A stretch of DNA of 64,000 nucleotides from Cytophagaceae bacterium (GTDB lineage: Bacteria; Bacteroidota; Bacteroidia; Cytophagales; Flexibacteraceae): positions 39,960 through 103,959 of the forward strand of contig JAIXQU010000103.1 of assembly GCA_027485575.1 (NCBI GenBank). Reading direction: 5' to 3'. Positions 1-9,352 of this stretch are shown here, piece by piece. Positions within the stretch are counted from its first letter, which is position 1. The number at the start of each line of letters is the position of its first letter. A program made the position numbers and the translations under genes. Below the pieces are notes generated by a model. It was not told the DNA's origin. It was given only the letters and a program-made list of their open reading frames with translations, and did not search any database.

Positions 1-2906
1 CCACCAGCATTGTTATTTAGAGAAGTAAATGTTAAGGTTTCTCCAGTGCAGGAAGTATCATTTAGTGCATTGGATTCAATTGCAGAAGTCGGTGTCCTTT
101 TTTGATTTACGGTCATTGTAACCTGTGTAGAAGTATCAATATTTTCGGAACCACAGCTTAAGGAAGAAATAAGAATACAAGAGAATTTATCTCCGGTAGA
201 AACAGTTGATGTCGTGTAGGTTACAGATGTTGCTCCAGAAATTTCTATATTATTTTTTAGCCATTTATAAGCCGGCGTTTGTCCACCATTTGTTGGATTT
301 GCAGTAAATGTAACCGGACTTCCAACACATATTGAAGAGGCAGTAGGGGTTACCGTTACCAATGCGGGTTGGACAACATTCAATACTACAGGAAGAGTTG
401 ATTCAGGACCTGTTCCGCAGGAATTTATACCCTTAATCGTAATATTGCCTCCAGTAGATCCAAATCTTACAGAAATGGAATTACCTGTTGAATTTCCCTG
501 AATAGAAGCACCGGCTGGCAAAGTCCAGGAATAACCGGTTAGTCCAGGAACAGCAGTAACCTGAAAAATCTTGTTGCTATCATTGGCGCAAAATGTCGAA
601 ACACCACTTATCGCAGATAGTTGAGGGGGAAGCCCTTTAATTTTTGGTGCGTTAATGATATTAGTTCCTGTCCTTACTGGGTTTGAGCTTATAATTCTTA
701 ATTTGTAACCTGTTCCAGAGGCAGTTGAGAGTGGAATGGTTCCGGTAATCGCGGCACTTGTTGTTCCTGTGACATTTCCTAGTGAAACAGGGCTGGCAAA
801 TGAACCTGTGGCATCAGAAAGTTGAAGCGTAAATACATTTCCAGCATTATAAACGGTTCCGGTTGGGGCGATAGAAGCACTAAAACTTGTTCCAACACAA
901 AGAGCCGTATCGGTTACAGTTAAAGGAATATTCGCGGTGGATGGGGCGGTAAGTCTAAAATTGAAATTATTAATATCAAAAAATACATTCTTCAATGGCT
1001 CAACCAGAATTCTACACGTGGAGGAAACTATTATTGGCATAACTACCTGGGCTGTACCATCATTTTCTGTTGAATCTAAAAGTATGGTATTGAAGTTGTT
1101 TCCACCGTCTGATGAAAATTTAATTCTGACTTTTGGAACATTGAAAGGCGCTGAAGCTGTGGAACCCGCGTTCCAGGTTATGGTTTGACTACTACCTCCT
1201 TCATAAACCAACCCGTTTGTATTTGGGGAGGTTATGGCAAATGCACCTCCGGTTGCATTCACAGTCATGGTCATTGAAGAGGAATTTACACCACCTGCAC
1301 CTCCATTGTTGTCTCTTACCGTGAGCTTAAACTTTAATCCACGGGCATAAGAGGGAAGCCGCTCACCTATGTTAGCGGAATTGGCAAGTAGATTGATTGG
1401 TCTTGGGAAAATTCTTTCCCTTGAAGTTACCGGGCTAAATGATCTTAGAATTGGGGCATTTCCAGTAGCAGATGAAGGTATTCCGGATGGACCAAGGTCA
1501 AATTGCTCCCAACAAAATGTCAGTGTATCCCCATCAGGGTCTGTGGCCTGAGGAGCTGTTAGCTTAAAAGGGGTATTAATCGGAATCGTAAATCCGGTAC
1601 CTAGAGCTGGAATGGTTGGTGCTGTATTTCCTGTATTTTGTTTAACCGGACAAGAATTACCACCATTAAAGTTTGTAAATTGTGCTATTTGTTCATAGCT
1701 TTTGAATACAAAATAGGCATTTGAATTTGTTTGCAAATCCTCTGGAGAACAAATACCGGCATAAGCCATGATTGTAGTTCCGCTGCCTGGTTCATATGCG
1801 CATGTCGAGGACCTGTTACCTGAACAACTGCCTGCTTCAGAGTTAAAAGTATGCTCTCCGGCAAACTGATGCCCCATTTCATGGGCCACATAATCAATGT
1901 TAAATGGGTCTCCAACAGGAGAATTAGAACCAGTAACTCCCCTTGCTTTCTGGCTGGATGAACAAACAACGCCCAAGCCAGCAATTCCACCACCACCTGT
2001 GCTGAAAACGTGTCCAATATCAAAATTGGCTGTACCAATTGTAGTGGTAATATAGGTTTGATTTTGTCCTAACATGGCTGGACCTGAACTGTTGGTAAAT
2101 GGGTCCCCATTCACACTAGTATTGATTAAGAGATTGTTATTCGCAACTAAAATCAACCGTACGCTTAATTCTTTTTCATAAACACCATTTACCCTGTTCA
2201 GCGAAGTAACCACAGCAGATGCCGCCTGGGTTGCTCCACCATGAAAAGAAGTATATTCAGCAGTGGTTGCAATGGCAGTTCTATAAACTCTGCGAATATC
2301 TCCGGTTGCCTGTACCTGAACCGGACCTCCGGATTTGTTTTGGTCATTGGACTGGTCAGAAGATTCAACTTCACATCGAAAGGCTTGCTCAGGAGTTTTT
2401 ATCAAATCCTCTTTGTTATAAACCTGGTAATATTCTGAATTGCCATGAAAAATAGGATCGATATAAAAATCACCATTGGCACTTAATATCTGGCTGTGAA
2501 AACCAAAACTGGTAAAATCGATTTTACAGGTTGCAGTTGGGTCATCAATGCCCTGCCCGGTATAGGTTCTTGCAAAATCCCATTTTCCTTTCAGACCTTC
2601 CTCCATCATATCGTAAGAACAAAACGCGAATTTTTGTTCAGTACCGTTTGGCATAGGAAGGCTTATTATTTTCCCATATTTTCTTAATTTTTCTGGTCTT
2701 TCCTTGGGTGATAAGGCAAATTCTGCCTTAAGTTGAGATAGGTCAAGCTTTAGATATTCAGCCTTTTTGGTTTTAATGTAATTGGGATAAGGAACCTGAA
2801 GTTTCGAAATTGAAACTTTCGTCCAATCTTTTGATGAGGCAAAGGCTAAATTGCCCAAACCTAAAAATAGAAATAATAAAGCTGGTAGAGTAGTTGTTGT
2901 TTTCAT
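1..2906 (-). CDS. Reprolysin-type (M12B-like) metalloprotease, exported, partial
   Basis: Secreted zinc metalloprotease; the frame is open from an ATG at 2906 to the left window edge, so the C-terminus is missing (about 968 codons seen). Residues 1-24 are a signal peptide (lysine, then a Leu/Phe-rich core ending in AFA). The zinc site HEMGHQFAGEH is at residues 342-352 and fits HExxHxxGxxH; a Met-turn (IMAYAG) follows at Met380. The region before the zinc site probably holds a propeptide. After about residue 410 come beta-sandwich modules resembling cadherin/Ig/PKD domains, with repeated Cys-containing units towards the edge (for example SICVGSPVTFTA). Family knowledge: Bacteroidota proteins of this build usually end in a T9SS sorting domain; here that end lies outside the window. 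Probably released or surface bound, acting on extracellular protein. The family call is firm; the substrate is unknown. Confidence 0.85.
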   Translation of the reverse strand, partial: MKTTTTLPALLFLFLGLGNLAFASSKDWTKVSISKLQVPYPNYIKTKKAEYLKLDLSQLKAEFALSPKERPEKLRKYGKIISLPMPNGTEQKFAFCSYDMMEEGLKGKWDFARTYTGQGIDDPTATCKIDFTSFGFHSQILSANGDFYIDPIFHGNSEYYQVYNKEDLIKTPEQAFRCEVESSDQSNDQNKSGGPVQVQATGDIRRVYRTAIATTAEYTSFHGGATQAASAVVTSLNRVNGVYEKELSVRLILVANNNLLINTSVNGDPFTNSSGPAMLGQNQTYITTTIGTANFDIGHVFSTGGGGIAGLGVVCSSSQKARGVTGSNSPVGDPFNIDYVAHEMGHQFAGEHTFNSEAGSCSGNRSSTCAYEPGSGTTIMAYAGICSPEDLQTNSNAYFVFKSYEQIAQFTNFNGGNSCPVKQNTGNTAPTIPALGTGFTIPINTPFKLTAPQATDPDGDTLTFCWEQFDLGPSGIPSSATGNAPILRSFSPVTSRERIFPRPINLLANSANIGERLPSYARGLKFKLTVRDNNGGAGGVNSSSMTMTVNATGGAFAITSPNTNGLVYEGGSSQTITWNAGSTASAPFNVPKVRIKFSSDGGNNFNTILLDSTENDGTAQVVMPIIVSSTCRILVEPLKNVFFDINNFNFRLTAPSTANIPLTVTDTALCVGTSFSASIAPTGTVYNAGNVFTLQLSDATGSFASPVSLGNVTGTTSAAITGTIPLSTASGTGYKLRIISSNPVRTGTNIINAPKIKGLPPQLSAISGVSTFCANDSNKIFQVTAVPGLTGYSWTLPAGASIQGNSTGNSISVRFGSTGGNITIKGINSCGTGPESTLPVVLNVVQPALVTVTPTASSICVGSPVTFTANPTNGGQTPAYKWLKNNIEISGATSVTYTTSTVSTGDKFSCILISSLSCGSENIDTSTQVTMTVNQKRTPTSAIESNALNDTSCTGETLTFTSLNNNAG

Positions 2907-3060
2907 TACTAAGAAAATAATCAGATAGAATATTTGGTGAAAGGCAAAATTAAAAAAATAAAAACTGGTTTTGGCTCAATATTTGGCAAAATTAGACTTT
3001 TAATTGGCTAACGACTGGATCCAGAGATACACCATTCTGTAAAATATATGCGCATTCAGA

Positions 3061-4059
3061 TTATTCCCGCAGTAGTTTCCAAAGGTCTGGAAATAGCTGA
3101 AGCCCTGCAGCTAAATCCATAAGAAAGGCCACACATGAGTGAATAAAAATTCCGCCCCAAATATTCCTGTTTTGAAAAGCAAGAACAGCCAAAATATATC
3201 CTCCAAAAACTGAACTTATGGATTCTCCCAACGGTTTTCCAAAGTGAAGAAACATATAAGTACTGACCATTGGAAGCACCGCTTTTTTTCCCAGAATTCC
3301 TGACATCCCGATTACAAGGGCGCCCCGAAACATAAGTTCTGTTGTCATAAAACTCATCAGATAGGAAATCTCATAAGTAGCCAAAGCAATAATTTTGACG
3401 AATAATTCTGAGCCAGGAAGGTAAGGCAGAACATTTTTAAAAGTAGGGTATTGTTTTTGAAAATCGGGTAGAAATGAGGCTGCTGCAATCAGAGGAATCA
3501 TCACCCAAAGCATTACTGTATAGGGTTTTAAATCTTCATATCGCATTCTGATTCCATACAATCCATCGTTAAGTTTTGGGTCAGAAAGTTTAAGAAAAAC
3601 GAAATAAACCGGCAGCCAAACCACTATGCTTTCCAATTGGCGAATCGTTTTTCTGGCCCAGTATCCACTTTCTTCAAAACCAAGACTTTGCACCCACTCA
3701 TAGGAAATGGCTGTTCCACCTTCGATTCCTATAAAGGCAATAAATACCACAGAACGAATCCAAAAACCGGGATTTTTAAGCTTTTCCTTTGAATCCGACC
3801 ACAACAACAATGGAATGGCAACCGAAAAATATGAAAATCCATAAAACAAAAAGTAAAGAAACATTCCCCGGATGCTACCAGTTAAGGGTTCCAGGTAATC
3901 ATCGTCAATAGAAAAATAATAATTTACAGACGCTGATAAGGTGAGAAAACTTGCTGTATAAGCATAGATTTTCAGGTTAAAATCCTGGCGGGCAAAGTCA
4001 ATAATTTTTTTTATCAGAATTTTTAATTCTGATAATCCAGGGGCCAAATTGAAAGGCAT
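3061..4059 (-). CDS. CPBP-like intramembrane protease homologue, degenerate active site
   Basis: Membrane protein of 332 residues with about eight hydrophobic segments. The C-terminal half resembles the CPBP (CAAX protease/bacteriocin-processing, ABI) family: a glutamate motif (TTELMFRG), then a His in FLHFG, then HSCVAF in the last helix. The usual first motif is EExxxR; here the first Glu is Thr, and the last motif lacks the usual Asn/Asp four residues after His. It may therefore be catalytically altered or inactive. The ATG abuts the stop codon of panB with no spacer, so the two genes are very likely co-transcribed and translationally coupled. No functional link to pantothenate synthesis is evident. 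Confidence 0.65.
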   Translation of the reverse strand: MPFNLAPGLSELKILIKKIIDFARQDFNLKIYAYTASFLTLSASVNYYFSIDDDYLEPLTGSIRGMFLYFLFYGFSYFSVAIPLLLWSDSKEKLKNPGFWIRSVVFIAFIGIEGGTAISYEWVQSLGFEESGYWARKTIRQLESIVVWLPVYFVFLKLSDPKLNDGLYGIRMRYEDLKPYTVMLWVMIPLIAAASFLPDFQKQYPTFKNVLPYLPGSELFVKIIALATYEISYLMSFMTTELMFRGALVIGMSGILGKKAVLPMVSTYMFLHFGKPLGESISSVFGGYILAVLAFQNRNIWGGIFIHSCVAFLMDLAAGLQLFPDLWKLLRE

Positions 4060-4878
4060 TTAATAGGCTTCGGATGGAGATGGAAAATCTTTTCTTTTCA
4101 CATCCTCTACATAATGGTGAACAGCCTCTGTGATAATACCATGGAGGTCAGCATACTTTCTTAAAAATCTAGGCTTAAACTGATTCGTTATGCCAAGCAG
4201 GTCATGGGTGACCAAAACCTGGCCGTCCACAAAGGGTCCGGCACCAATTCCTATTACCGGAATAGACAGATTTTCTGAAACTTGTTTGGCAAGGCTTGAA
4301 GGAATTTTTTCAAGCACGATGGCGAAACAACCACATTGTTCCAAAAGTCGGGCATCTTCAATGAGCTTTTGCGCTTCTTCCTCTTCTTTGGCCCTGACAG
4401 TGTAGGTGCCAAATTTATAAATAGATTGGGGAGTCAATCCCAAATGGCCCATTACAGGAACACCCGCACTTAATATTCTGACAATGGAGTCTTTAATTTC
4501 GGCTCCACCTTCCATTTTTACTGCATGGGCCCCCGTCTCTTTCATTATTCTGATGGCAGATCTCAAAGCTTCGGAACTGTTGCCCTGGTAAGAACCAAAA
4601 GGTAAATCTACAATAACCAAAGATCGCTTGATTGCCCTCACCACAGATGAACCATGGTAAATCATTTGGTCCAACGTAATTGGTAAGGTGGTTTCATGCC
4701 CGGCCATTACATTGGAAGCAGAATCTCCAACAAGCAAAACGTCTACCCCAGCCTCATCCAAAATGCCTGCCATTGAAAAATCATAAGCCGTAAGCATGGT
4801 TATTTTTTCACCTTTTGACTTCATCTCCTGAAGGGTATGGGTGGTTATTCTTTTTGAGTCATTTCTGGCTGCTGACAT
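4060..4878 (-). CDS. panB: 3-methyl-2-oxobutanoate hydroxymethyltransferase
   Basis: Catalyses transfer of a hydroxymethyl group from 5,10-methylene-THF to alpha-ketoisovalerate, giving ketopantoate, the first committed step to pantothenate and CoA; cytosolic. The 272-residue length is normal. Family motifs are clear: [10 protein letters not shown] near the N-terminus, [33 protein letters not shown], and [18 protein letters not shown]. It starts at ATG 4878 and is preceded on its strand by TAAGTTTA, one base off the Bacteroidota -7 consensus, ending eight bases before the ATG. It is upstream partner of the CPBP-like gene. coaX, a later enzyme of CoA synthesis, lies 14 kb away. Confidence 0.96.
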   Translation of the reverse strand: MSAARNDSKRITTHTLQEMKSKGEKITMLTAYDFSMAGILDEAGVDVLLVGDSASNVMAGHETTLPITLDQMIYHGSSVVRAIKRSLVIVDLPFGSYQGNSSEALRSAIRIMKETGAHAVKMEGGAEIKDSIVRILSAGVPVMGHLGLTPQSIYKFGTYTVRAKEEEEAQKLIEDARLLEQCGCFAIVLEKIPSSLAKQVSENLSIPVIGIGAGPFVDGQVLVTHDLLGITNQFKPRFLRKYADLHGIITEAVHHYVEDVKRKDFPSPSEAY

Positions 4879-5012
4879 ATGGTTTTAAACTTAGGTGAAT
4901 TCAGCCGGAACTGAAATTGGATAGATGTTAGATATCAGGCTTCAAAACTGCATCTCTGGTATGGATTTGACAAATTTTAAGGCCTGAAAAGATAAAGTCT
5001 TTATTTTGAACC

Positions 5013-5771
5013 ATGGAAAAAAATAAAATCAATATTTCACTGGTTCAGGCAAATACAACGGGTGATACCATTTCTGGCAATTTGGCAATGTTGGAGGAAC
5101 TGCTGGAAGGGATTGATTATCAAACCGATATTATTCTTTTACCAGAACTATTTAACACGGGTTATCAAAAGGCATTTACCACAAAACCCGAAACGATGGG
5201 AATGCTTACCCATCGCTGGATGCGTCAAATGGCAGAAAGGAGACAATCCGCGATTTGTGGTTCTGCGTCCATTATTGAACAGGGGAAAACATACAACAGA
5301 ATGTTGTTTGTCCAACCGGATGGAAATACCCAATATTATGATAAGGTAAATGTTTTTAAATTTTCCGGTGAGGACAAAGTTTTTACAGCCGGACAAAGCC
5401 TACCTCTTTTTGACTATCTGGGTTGGAAAATTAAACCTATGATTTGTTTTGACCTCAGGTTTCCGGAAACAATAAGAAATAATGCGCCTTACTATGATTT
5501 GATTTTATGCTCGGCCCATTGGCCAGCCCCCCGAATCATGGCCTGGGATAAACTTTTAGAAGCCAGAGCCATTGAAAACCAGGCTTTTTTTGCTGCTGTA
5601 AACCGGTTTGGGAAAGAAGGGGAATCAACCTACTACCCAGGTCATTCCAAAATAATTGACTTTACCGGCCAGGTTTTAGTTCAACCCTCAGAAAGCCAGG
5701 AAATTGCCAATTTTGAAATATCTAAAGAGGAGCAAAATCAGTTTAGGTTAAAATTTCCATTCCTGAATTGA
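5013..5771 (+). CDS. Omega-amidase, nitrilase superfamily (YafV/Nit2-like)
   Basis: C-N hydrolase of 252 residues. The nitrilase triad is visible: Glu in LLPELFNTGY, Lys in YDKVNVFKF and Cys in MICFDLRFPE. The short single-domain form and the sequence around the Cys fit the YafV/Nit2 group, which hydrolyses alpha-ketoglutaramate or alpha-ketosuccinamate as part of methionine salvage and transamination repair. Cytosolic, no signal peptide. It stands alone, divergent from panB and closed by a strong terminator. The substrate assignment is by family likeness only; other short-chain amidases cannot be excluded. Confidence 0.85.
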   Translation: MEKNKINISLVQANTTGDTISGNLAMLEELLEGIDYQTDIILLPELFNTGYQKAFTTKPETMGMLTHRWMRQMAERRQSAICGSASIIEQGKTYNRMLFVQPDGNTQYYDKVNVFKFSGEDKVFTAGQSLPLFDYLGWKIKPMICFDLRFPETIRNNAPYYDLILCSAHWPAPRIMAWDKLLEARAIENQAFFAAVNRFGKEGESTYYPGHSKIIDFTGQVLVQPSESQEIANFEISKEEQNQFRLKFPFLN

Positions 5772-5773
5772 AA

Positions 5774-5816
5774 TAAAAAAAGCCTTTCCAAATTTGAATC
5801 TGGAAAGGCTTTTTTT
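5774..5816. terminator. Bidirectional intrinsic terminator
   Basis: Perfect 10-bp stem (5781-5790 with 5801-5810) around a 10-base loop, flanked by an A-run on the left and a T-run on the right. It lies between two convergent genes (omega-amidase and the 479-residue hypothetical) and can serve both. Confidence 0.9.
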
Positions 5817-5832
5817 GGTGACTTATTATAAG

Positions 5833-7272
5833 TTATACCAGTTTTGAAATGAATCTTTCGTCCATTCTCAAATGCTTTATTCCAGAAAAATGAGGAATTT
5901 CCAAAAACCTTAGTTTATCTATCAGACTCTTGATTTTCCCTGGTTTGGTTTTTTTGTTGTCTCCCAAAGCTGTTTTCATAATTTTGATGAAAATCTGAAC
6001 ATGCTCCATGGTTTCTTTTTCTGAGATCCGGATTGATCTTTGAATTGAATTAACACATTGGTTAAACAAGTCGTAATCGTTAAGGATACAATATTGCAAA
6101 GCCAAAAGAAGTTTGATTTCGATTTGTGCTTGAGGATATTTTTTCAGACTTAGATCGTTGAGAAGGTTATTCAAATATCGGGCAGCCTCATCATATTTTT
6201 CAGAATAAAAACATGAAATAGACCTGTAGAATATATAAATGATGTGCCTTGGAACATCATTCATATCCACCTCATAATCACCAAAAAGAACCTTGTTTTC
6301 TTCGTATAAATCGCCCTCGGTTTCCATCCTGACATTCCTGTCTAGCTTGGACAAAAGAAATTGTGGCGAAAAAGTATAAAGATTATAATTCGACAACAGC
6401 AGCGATGCATTAAAATTAACTTCATCAAAATACCTTTCTGCTTTGCGATAAACTTTATAGAAGTTATAATACTCTAGCTTTAAGAATTCGAAAACAATAT
6501 TGAGGTTAAAGTAAATCGAGTCTCTGTTGTAGTCTTCAAATATCTTTTCAACATTTAACAAGATATCCTCAATAGGCTCCTCATCTACGTTGTCGTTTTC
6601 TTTGGTATCTACAAAAAGGCGATGGTAAATGTTTACCAGACTGAAATACACATATAACCGGTGTGATTTGTAGAGGTTACACACATTGGAAATCTCTTTG
6701 TAAAGCATTTCCAATCCAAATTTTTCAACCTCAGAGCCACTCATGAAGTAGTGACCGAACTTTTTGAAATATTCAGCCACAAGGTCTTCGGCTTTGTCCA
6801 TGGCCAGCATATAAGCCACATGCCTGTTGTATTGCTGGCTGTAGGCAAAATTGTCTGGCGTATTCAAATGGAGTTTTTTCAGTGTCTTGTAAACAATGGT
6901 TAACTCATTTGCCAAATCGTAGTCTAAAAGTTCTTTTTCAAGTTTTTTGAGTGTTGCAGAAGCAATAGCCCTTTTTTTGGTAAAAACTACGTCATTGATA
7001 TTGGCTACTTTTTTCAAAAGGTCAGTTCTTGGACTTTCCATTTGTGCCAATAAGTACTCCTCAATTTTTTGATTTAATCTGGAGCGTAGTGTGTAATAAG
7101 CATTGGTATTTACATCAAGTTCTTCCATTACCTTGGCATCGCTCATTTGGCGCTCCCTGATAAATTTTAAAAGATGTGCTGATTTTTCTGCATTGCTATG
7201 CATCAGGGAATCATGAATAGCCTGATAATCAGCTGCGGAAAGTTGCTTAATAATATTTTTAAGCTTGGCCAT
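5833..7272 (-). CDS. Conserved Bacteroidota hypothetical protein, helical repeat
   Basis: A 479-residue soluble protein that I cannot assign to a named family. It has no signal peptide or membrane segment. The sequence is rich in Lys, Glu, Leu and Tyr and predicts almost wholly helical, with TPR-like spacing of aromatic and small residues (for example the stretch around CFYSEKYDEAARYLNNLL). The N-terminal 60 residues (HSNAEKSAHLLKFIRER, then VNTNAYYTLRSRL) look like a small helical module that could bind DNA or protein. It is monocistronic, with an AT-rich 236-base leader before the divergent phosphatase gene. A cytosolic scaffold or regulatory role is a guess. Confidence 0.7.
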   Translation of the reverse strand: MAKLKNIIKQLSAADYQAIHDSLMHSNAEKSAHLLKFIRERQMSDAKVMEELDVNTNAYYTLRSRLNQKIEEYLLAQMESPRTDLLKKVANINDVVFTKKRAIASATLKKLEKELLDYDLANELTIVYKTLKKLHLNTPDNFAYSQQYNRHVAYMLAMDKAEDLVAEYFKKFGHYFMSGSEVEKFGLEMLYKEISNVCNLYKSHRLYVYFSLVNIYHRLFVDTKENDNVDEEPIEDILLNVEKIFEDYNRDSIYFNLNIVFEFLKLEYYNFYKVYRKAERYFDEVNFNASLLLSNYNLYTFSPQFLLSKLDRNVRMETEGDLYEENKVLFGDYEVDMNDVPRHIIYIFYRSISCFYSEKYDEAARYLNNLLNDLSLKKYPQAQIEIKLLLALQYCILNDYDLFNQCVNSIQRSIRISEKETMEHVQIFIKIMKTALGDNKKTKPGKIKSLIDKLRFLEIPHFSGIKHLRMDERFISKLV

Positions 7273-7508
7273 AAATTTGAAGAAGAGTAAAGGTTAAAAT
7301 CTGCTAAATGTCTCTTAAAAAAGTTGCGGCAATATAGAACAATTCTGAATTTCTAGTAAAGAAGAAAAAAGAAGAAAACTGTACAATGTTATTACTGAAA
7401 ATCAGGTGTTTAACTGTTTGAGGTCAAAAAAAAATAATTTATACCTGGTCAAAATTATGTCAAAAAAGACCAGTTTTTGGTTATCATTGCCCTTTCAAAA
7501 CAGCCTTC

Positions 7509-8027
7509 ATGTATAAAAAAATACTATTTGTTTGCCTTGGAAATATTTGTCGTTCCCCTTTGGCGGAAGCAATATTTAATAAGCAACTTCAATTGAGAGC
7601 ACTTACCGAAAAATATAGTTGCGACTCCTGCGGGACTTCCAATTATCATATTGGAGACAAAGCAGACCCAAGGACAATAAGAAATGCCAGGCACCATGAA
7701 GTAGAAATCAATCACATTGGCCGCCAACTGGCTTTTAAAGATTTTATGGAGTTTGATTTAATCCTGACTATGGATCGTTCTAATTTTCAGAATACCATGG
7801 AAATGGCCAATCGGCTCGACAATAAAAATGCAGAGGTTAAAATGATTCGAAGTTTTGACCCTGAATCTTTGGGCATTCAAGATGTTCCTGACCCCTGGTA
7901 TGGAAATGAGGAGGGATTTGAAGAAATTTTTCAAATGCTTTGGCGCACCTGCGAAGAAATAATTAATCAACTTGAGCTTCAAAAGGCTGATACGGTTGTT
8001 AAAAAAGTAGGAACTTCAGCCCTTTAA
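7509..8027 (+). CDS. Low-molecular-weight protein-tyrosine phosphatase
   Basis: Dephosphorylates phosphotyrosine proteins; bacterial members often control tyrosine kinases of polysaccharide export. The P-loop CLGNICRS (Cys9, Arg15; CX5R) sits at the N-terminus as usual, and the general-acid loop VPDPWYG is near residue 140. The length of 172 residues is slightly above the usual 150-160 because of a C-terminal tail. A glycosyltransferase gene starts 12 bases after the stop, which fits a role in envelope glycan synthesis. Cytosolic. Confidence 0.93.
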   Translation: MYKKILFVCLGNICRSPLAEAIFNKQLQLRALTEKYSCDSCGTSNYHIGDKADPRTIRNARHHEVEINHIGRQLAFKDFMEFDLILTMDRSNFQNTMEMANRLDNKNAEVKMIRSFDPESLGIQDVPDPWYGNEEGFEEIFQMLWRTCEEIINQLELQKADTVVKKVGTSAL

Positions 8028-8038
8028 TATAAAATATT

Positions 8039-9133
8039 TTGGTCGAAAATCTTATTCACCAACCTTTTGGAAATGTCCTTTTGGTTTGGGATAGGATTGG
8101 TGATTATCATTCAGCGAGATTTCTGGCCCTTGAAAAAATTGTGGGTCACGGGAAAATTTTTATTTCTGATTTGGGCGGAGCCGATTCTCTATACAAATGG
8201 AATAATCCATTATCAGGCCATGAAAACTATATCCCATTATCCGAAAAATCTGTGGAGAAAAGGGCTTTTTGGCAGCGTTTGTTCAATTTTGTTTCCCTGA
8301 TCAAAAAGAAAAACATCAAAATTGTGGGTTTGGCAGGTTATGGTCGTACGGAGTACCTGGCATTTTTAGTAGTTTCTAAGTTTTTGGGTGTCAACGTTGT
8401 TTTGTTTGCCGAGTCATGGTATGGAGAAAACAAATTGGTAAATAAAATCAAATCGGTTTTTCTCAAATTCTTTTGTGATGGTTTTCTCGTTTCTGGAAAT
8501 AGGGCTAAATCTCATTTTGAAAATAACCTTCAAATAGACTCAAGTAAAATTGAAATCGGCTATTCTGTGGTTGACAATCAACACTTTAAAAACCAGATGG
8601 ATGTAGAGAAGGAAAATATTTTATTGTGTGTTGCCAGATTTAGTCCGGAAAAAAACCTTAAAAAGTTGATTTCAGCCTTCAAAAATTCTCAATTGTCCCA
8701 AAGTTGGAAACTTCAAATTGTTGGAGGAGGGCCACTAAAAAATGAATTGGAAAAAGAGATAGGAGGGAGAACCAATATCATTCTTTCTGATTGGTTGTCC
8801 TATCAGGCTTTACCGCTTTTGTATGCCCATGCCAGATTTTTTATTTTACCAAGTTCTTTTGAACCCTGGGGTTTGGTTGTAAACGAGGCCATGGCTGCTG
8901 GTTTGCCAGTTGCCCTTTCAGACCAATGCGGATGTGCAGATGATTTTGCCGAGCCAGGTTCTCCATTTTTGTTCGATGCTTCTGATGAAAAATCAATTGC
9001 AATTGTTTTAAATAAAATTTCTAAGCTAAGTCCTATGGAAATCAAAGAATTGGGAAAGAAAAGTCAACTAAAAGTAGAAAACTTTTCCCCCCAACTTTGG
9101 GCAAAGAATTTTTTAAATCTTGCTTTTGGGTAA
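8039..9133 (+). CDS. Glycosyltransferase, family 4 type (GT-B fold)
   Basis: A 364-residue retaining glycosyltransferase. The C-terminal Rossmann domain carries LLCVARFSPEKNLKKLI at the domain start and an EX7E motif in FEPWGLVVNEAMAAGLPV, typical of GT4 enzymes that use nucleotide sugars. The N-terminal acceptor domain is divergent. The start is read as TTG at 8039, twelve bases after the phosphatase stop, because no in-frame ATG lies near the conserved N-terminal strand. Pairing with a tyrosine phosphatase suggests exopolysaccharide or surface glycan assembly; donor and acceptor are unknown. Confidence 0.85.
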   Translation: MVENLIHQPFGNVLLVWDRIGDYHSARFLALEKIVGHGKIFISDLGGADSLYKWNNPLSGHENYIPLSEKSVEKRAFWQRLFNFVSLIKKKNIKIVGLAGYGRTEYLAFLVVSKFLGVNVVLFAESWYGENKLVNKIKSVFLKFFCDGFLVSGNRAKSHFENNLQIDSSKIEIGYSVVDNQHFKNQMDVEKENILLCVARFSPEKNLKKLISAFKNSQLSQSWKLQIVGGGPLKNELEKEIGGRTNIILSDWLSYQALPLLYAHARFFILPSSFEPWGLVVNEAMAAGLPVALSDQCGCADDFAEPGSPFLFDASDEKSIAIVLNKISKLSPMEIKELGKKSQLKVENFSPQLWAKNFLNLAFG

Positions 9134-9339
9134 TTGAATTTAAAAAAGCTCAAAATCCGTTCTCCATTTTAAGCCTGATAGACTTTTGTCGGACCTTAAA
9201 ATTTAAGACAAAATTCTGACTTTCAAGCATCTATTTTCCCAATTATGCTTCAGAAACCTCGATTTTCTTGGGCCTCTATTCAAAATTCATGGTTTACCCA
9301 GGGCTCAAATTCTCAAAACATACTTTCATAATTGTTGGT

Positions 9340-9347
9340 TAAATTTG
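9340..9347 (+). promoter_or_regulatory. Bacteroidota -7 box of ispG
   Basis: TAAATTTG fits the TAnnTTTG consensus exactly and ends six bases before the ATG at 9353. The expected transcription start falls on or next to the ATG. No good -33 TTG is seen at the right distance. Its position argues against a longer frame beginning with TTG at 9332. Confidence 0.6.
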
Positions 9348-9352
9348 CAGCG

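Noticed and set aside
1685..2038. 117-codon minus-strand frame
   Set aside because: Out-of-frame shadow of the metalloprotease; the in-frame reading contains the zinc motif.
7445..7473. CTGGTC/GACCAG inverted repeat before the phosphatase gene
   Set aside because: Six-base stem with a 17-base loop in AT-rich DNA; too weak to call an operator or terminator.
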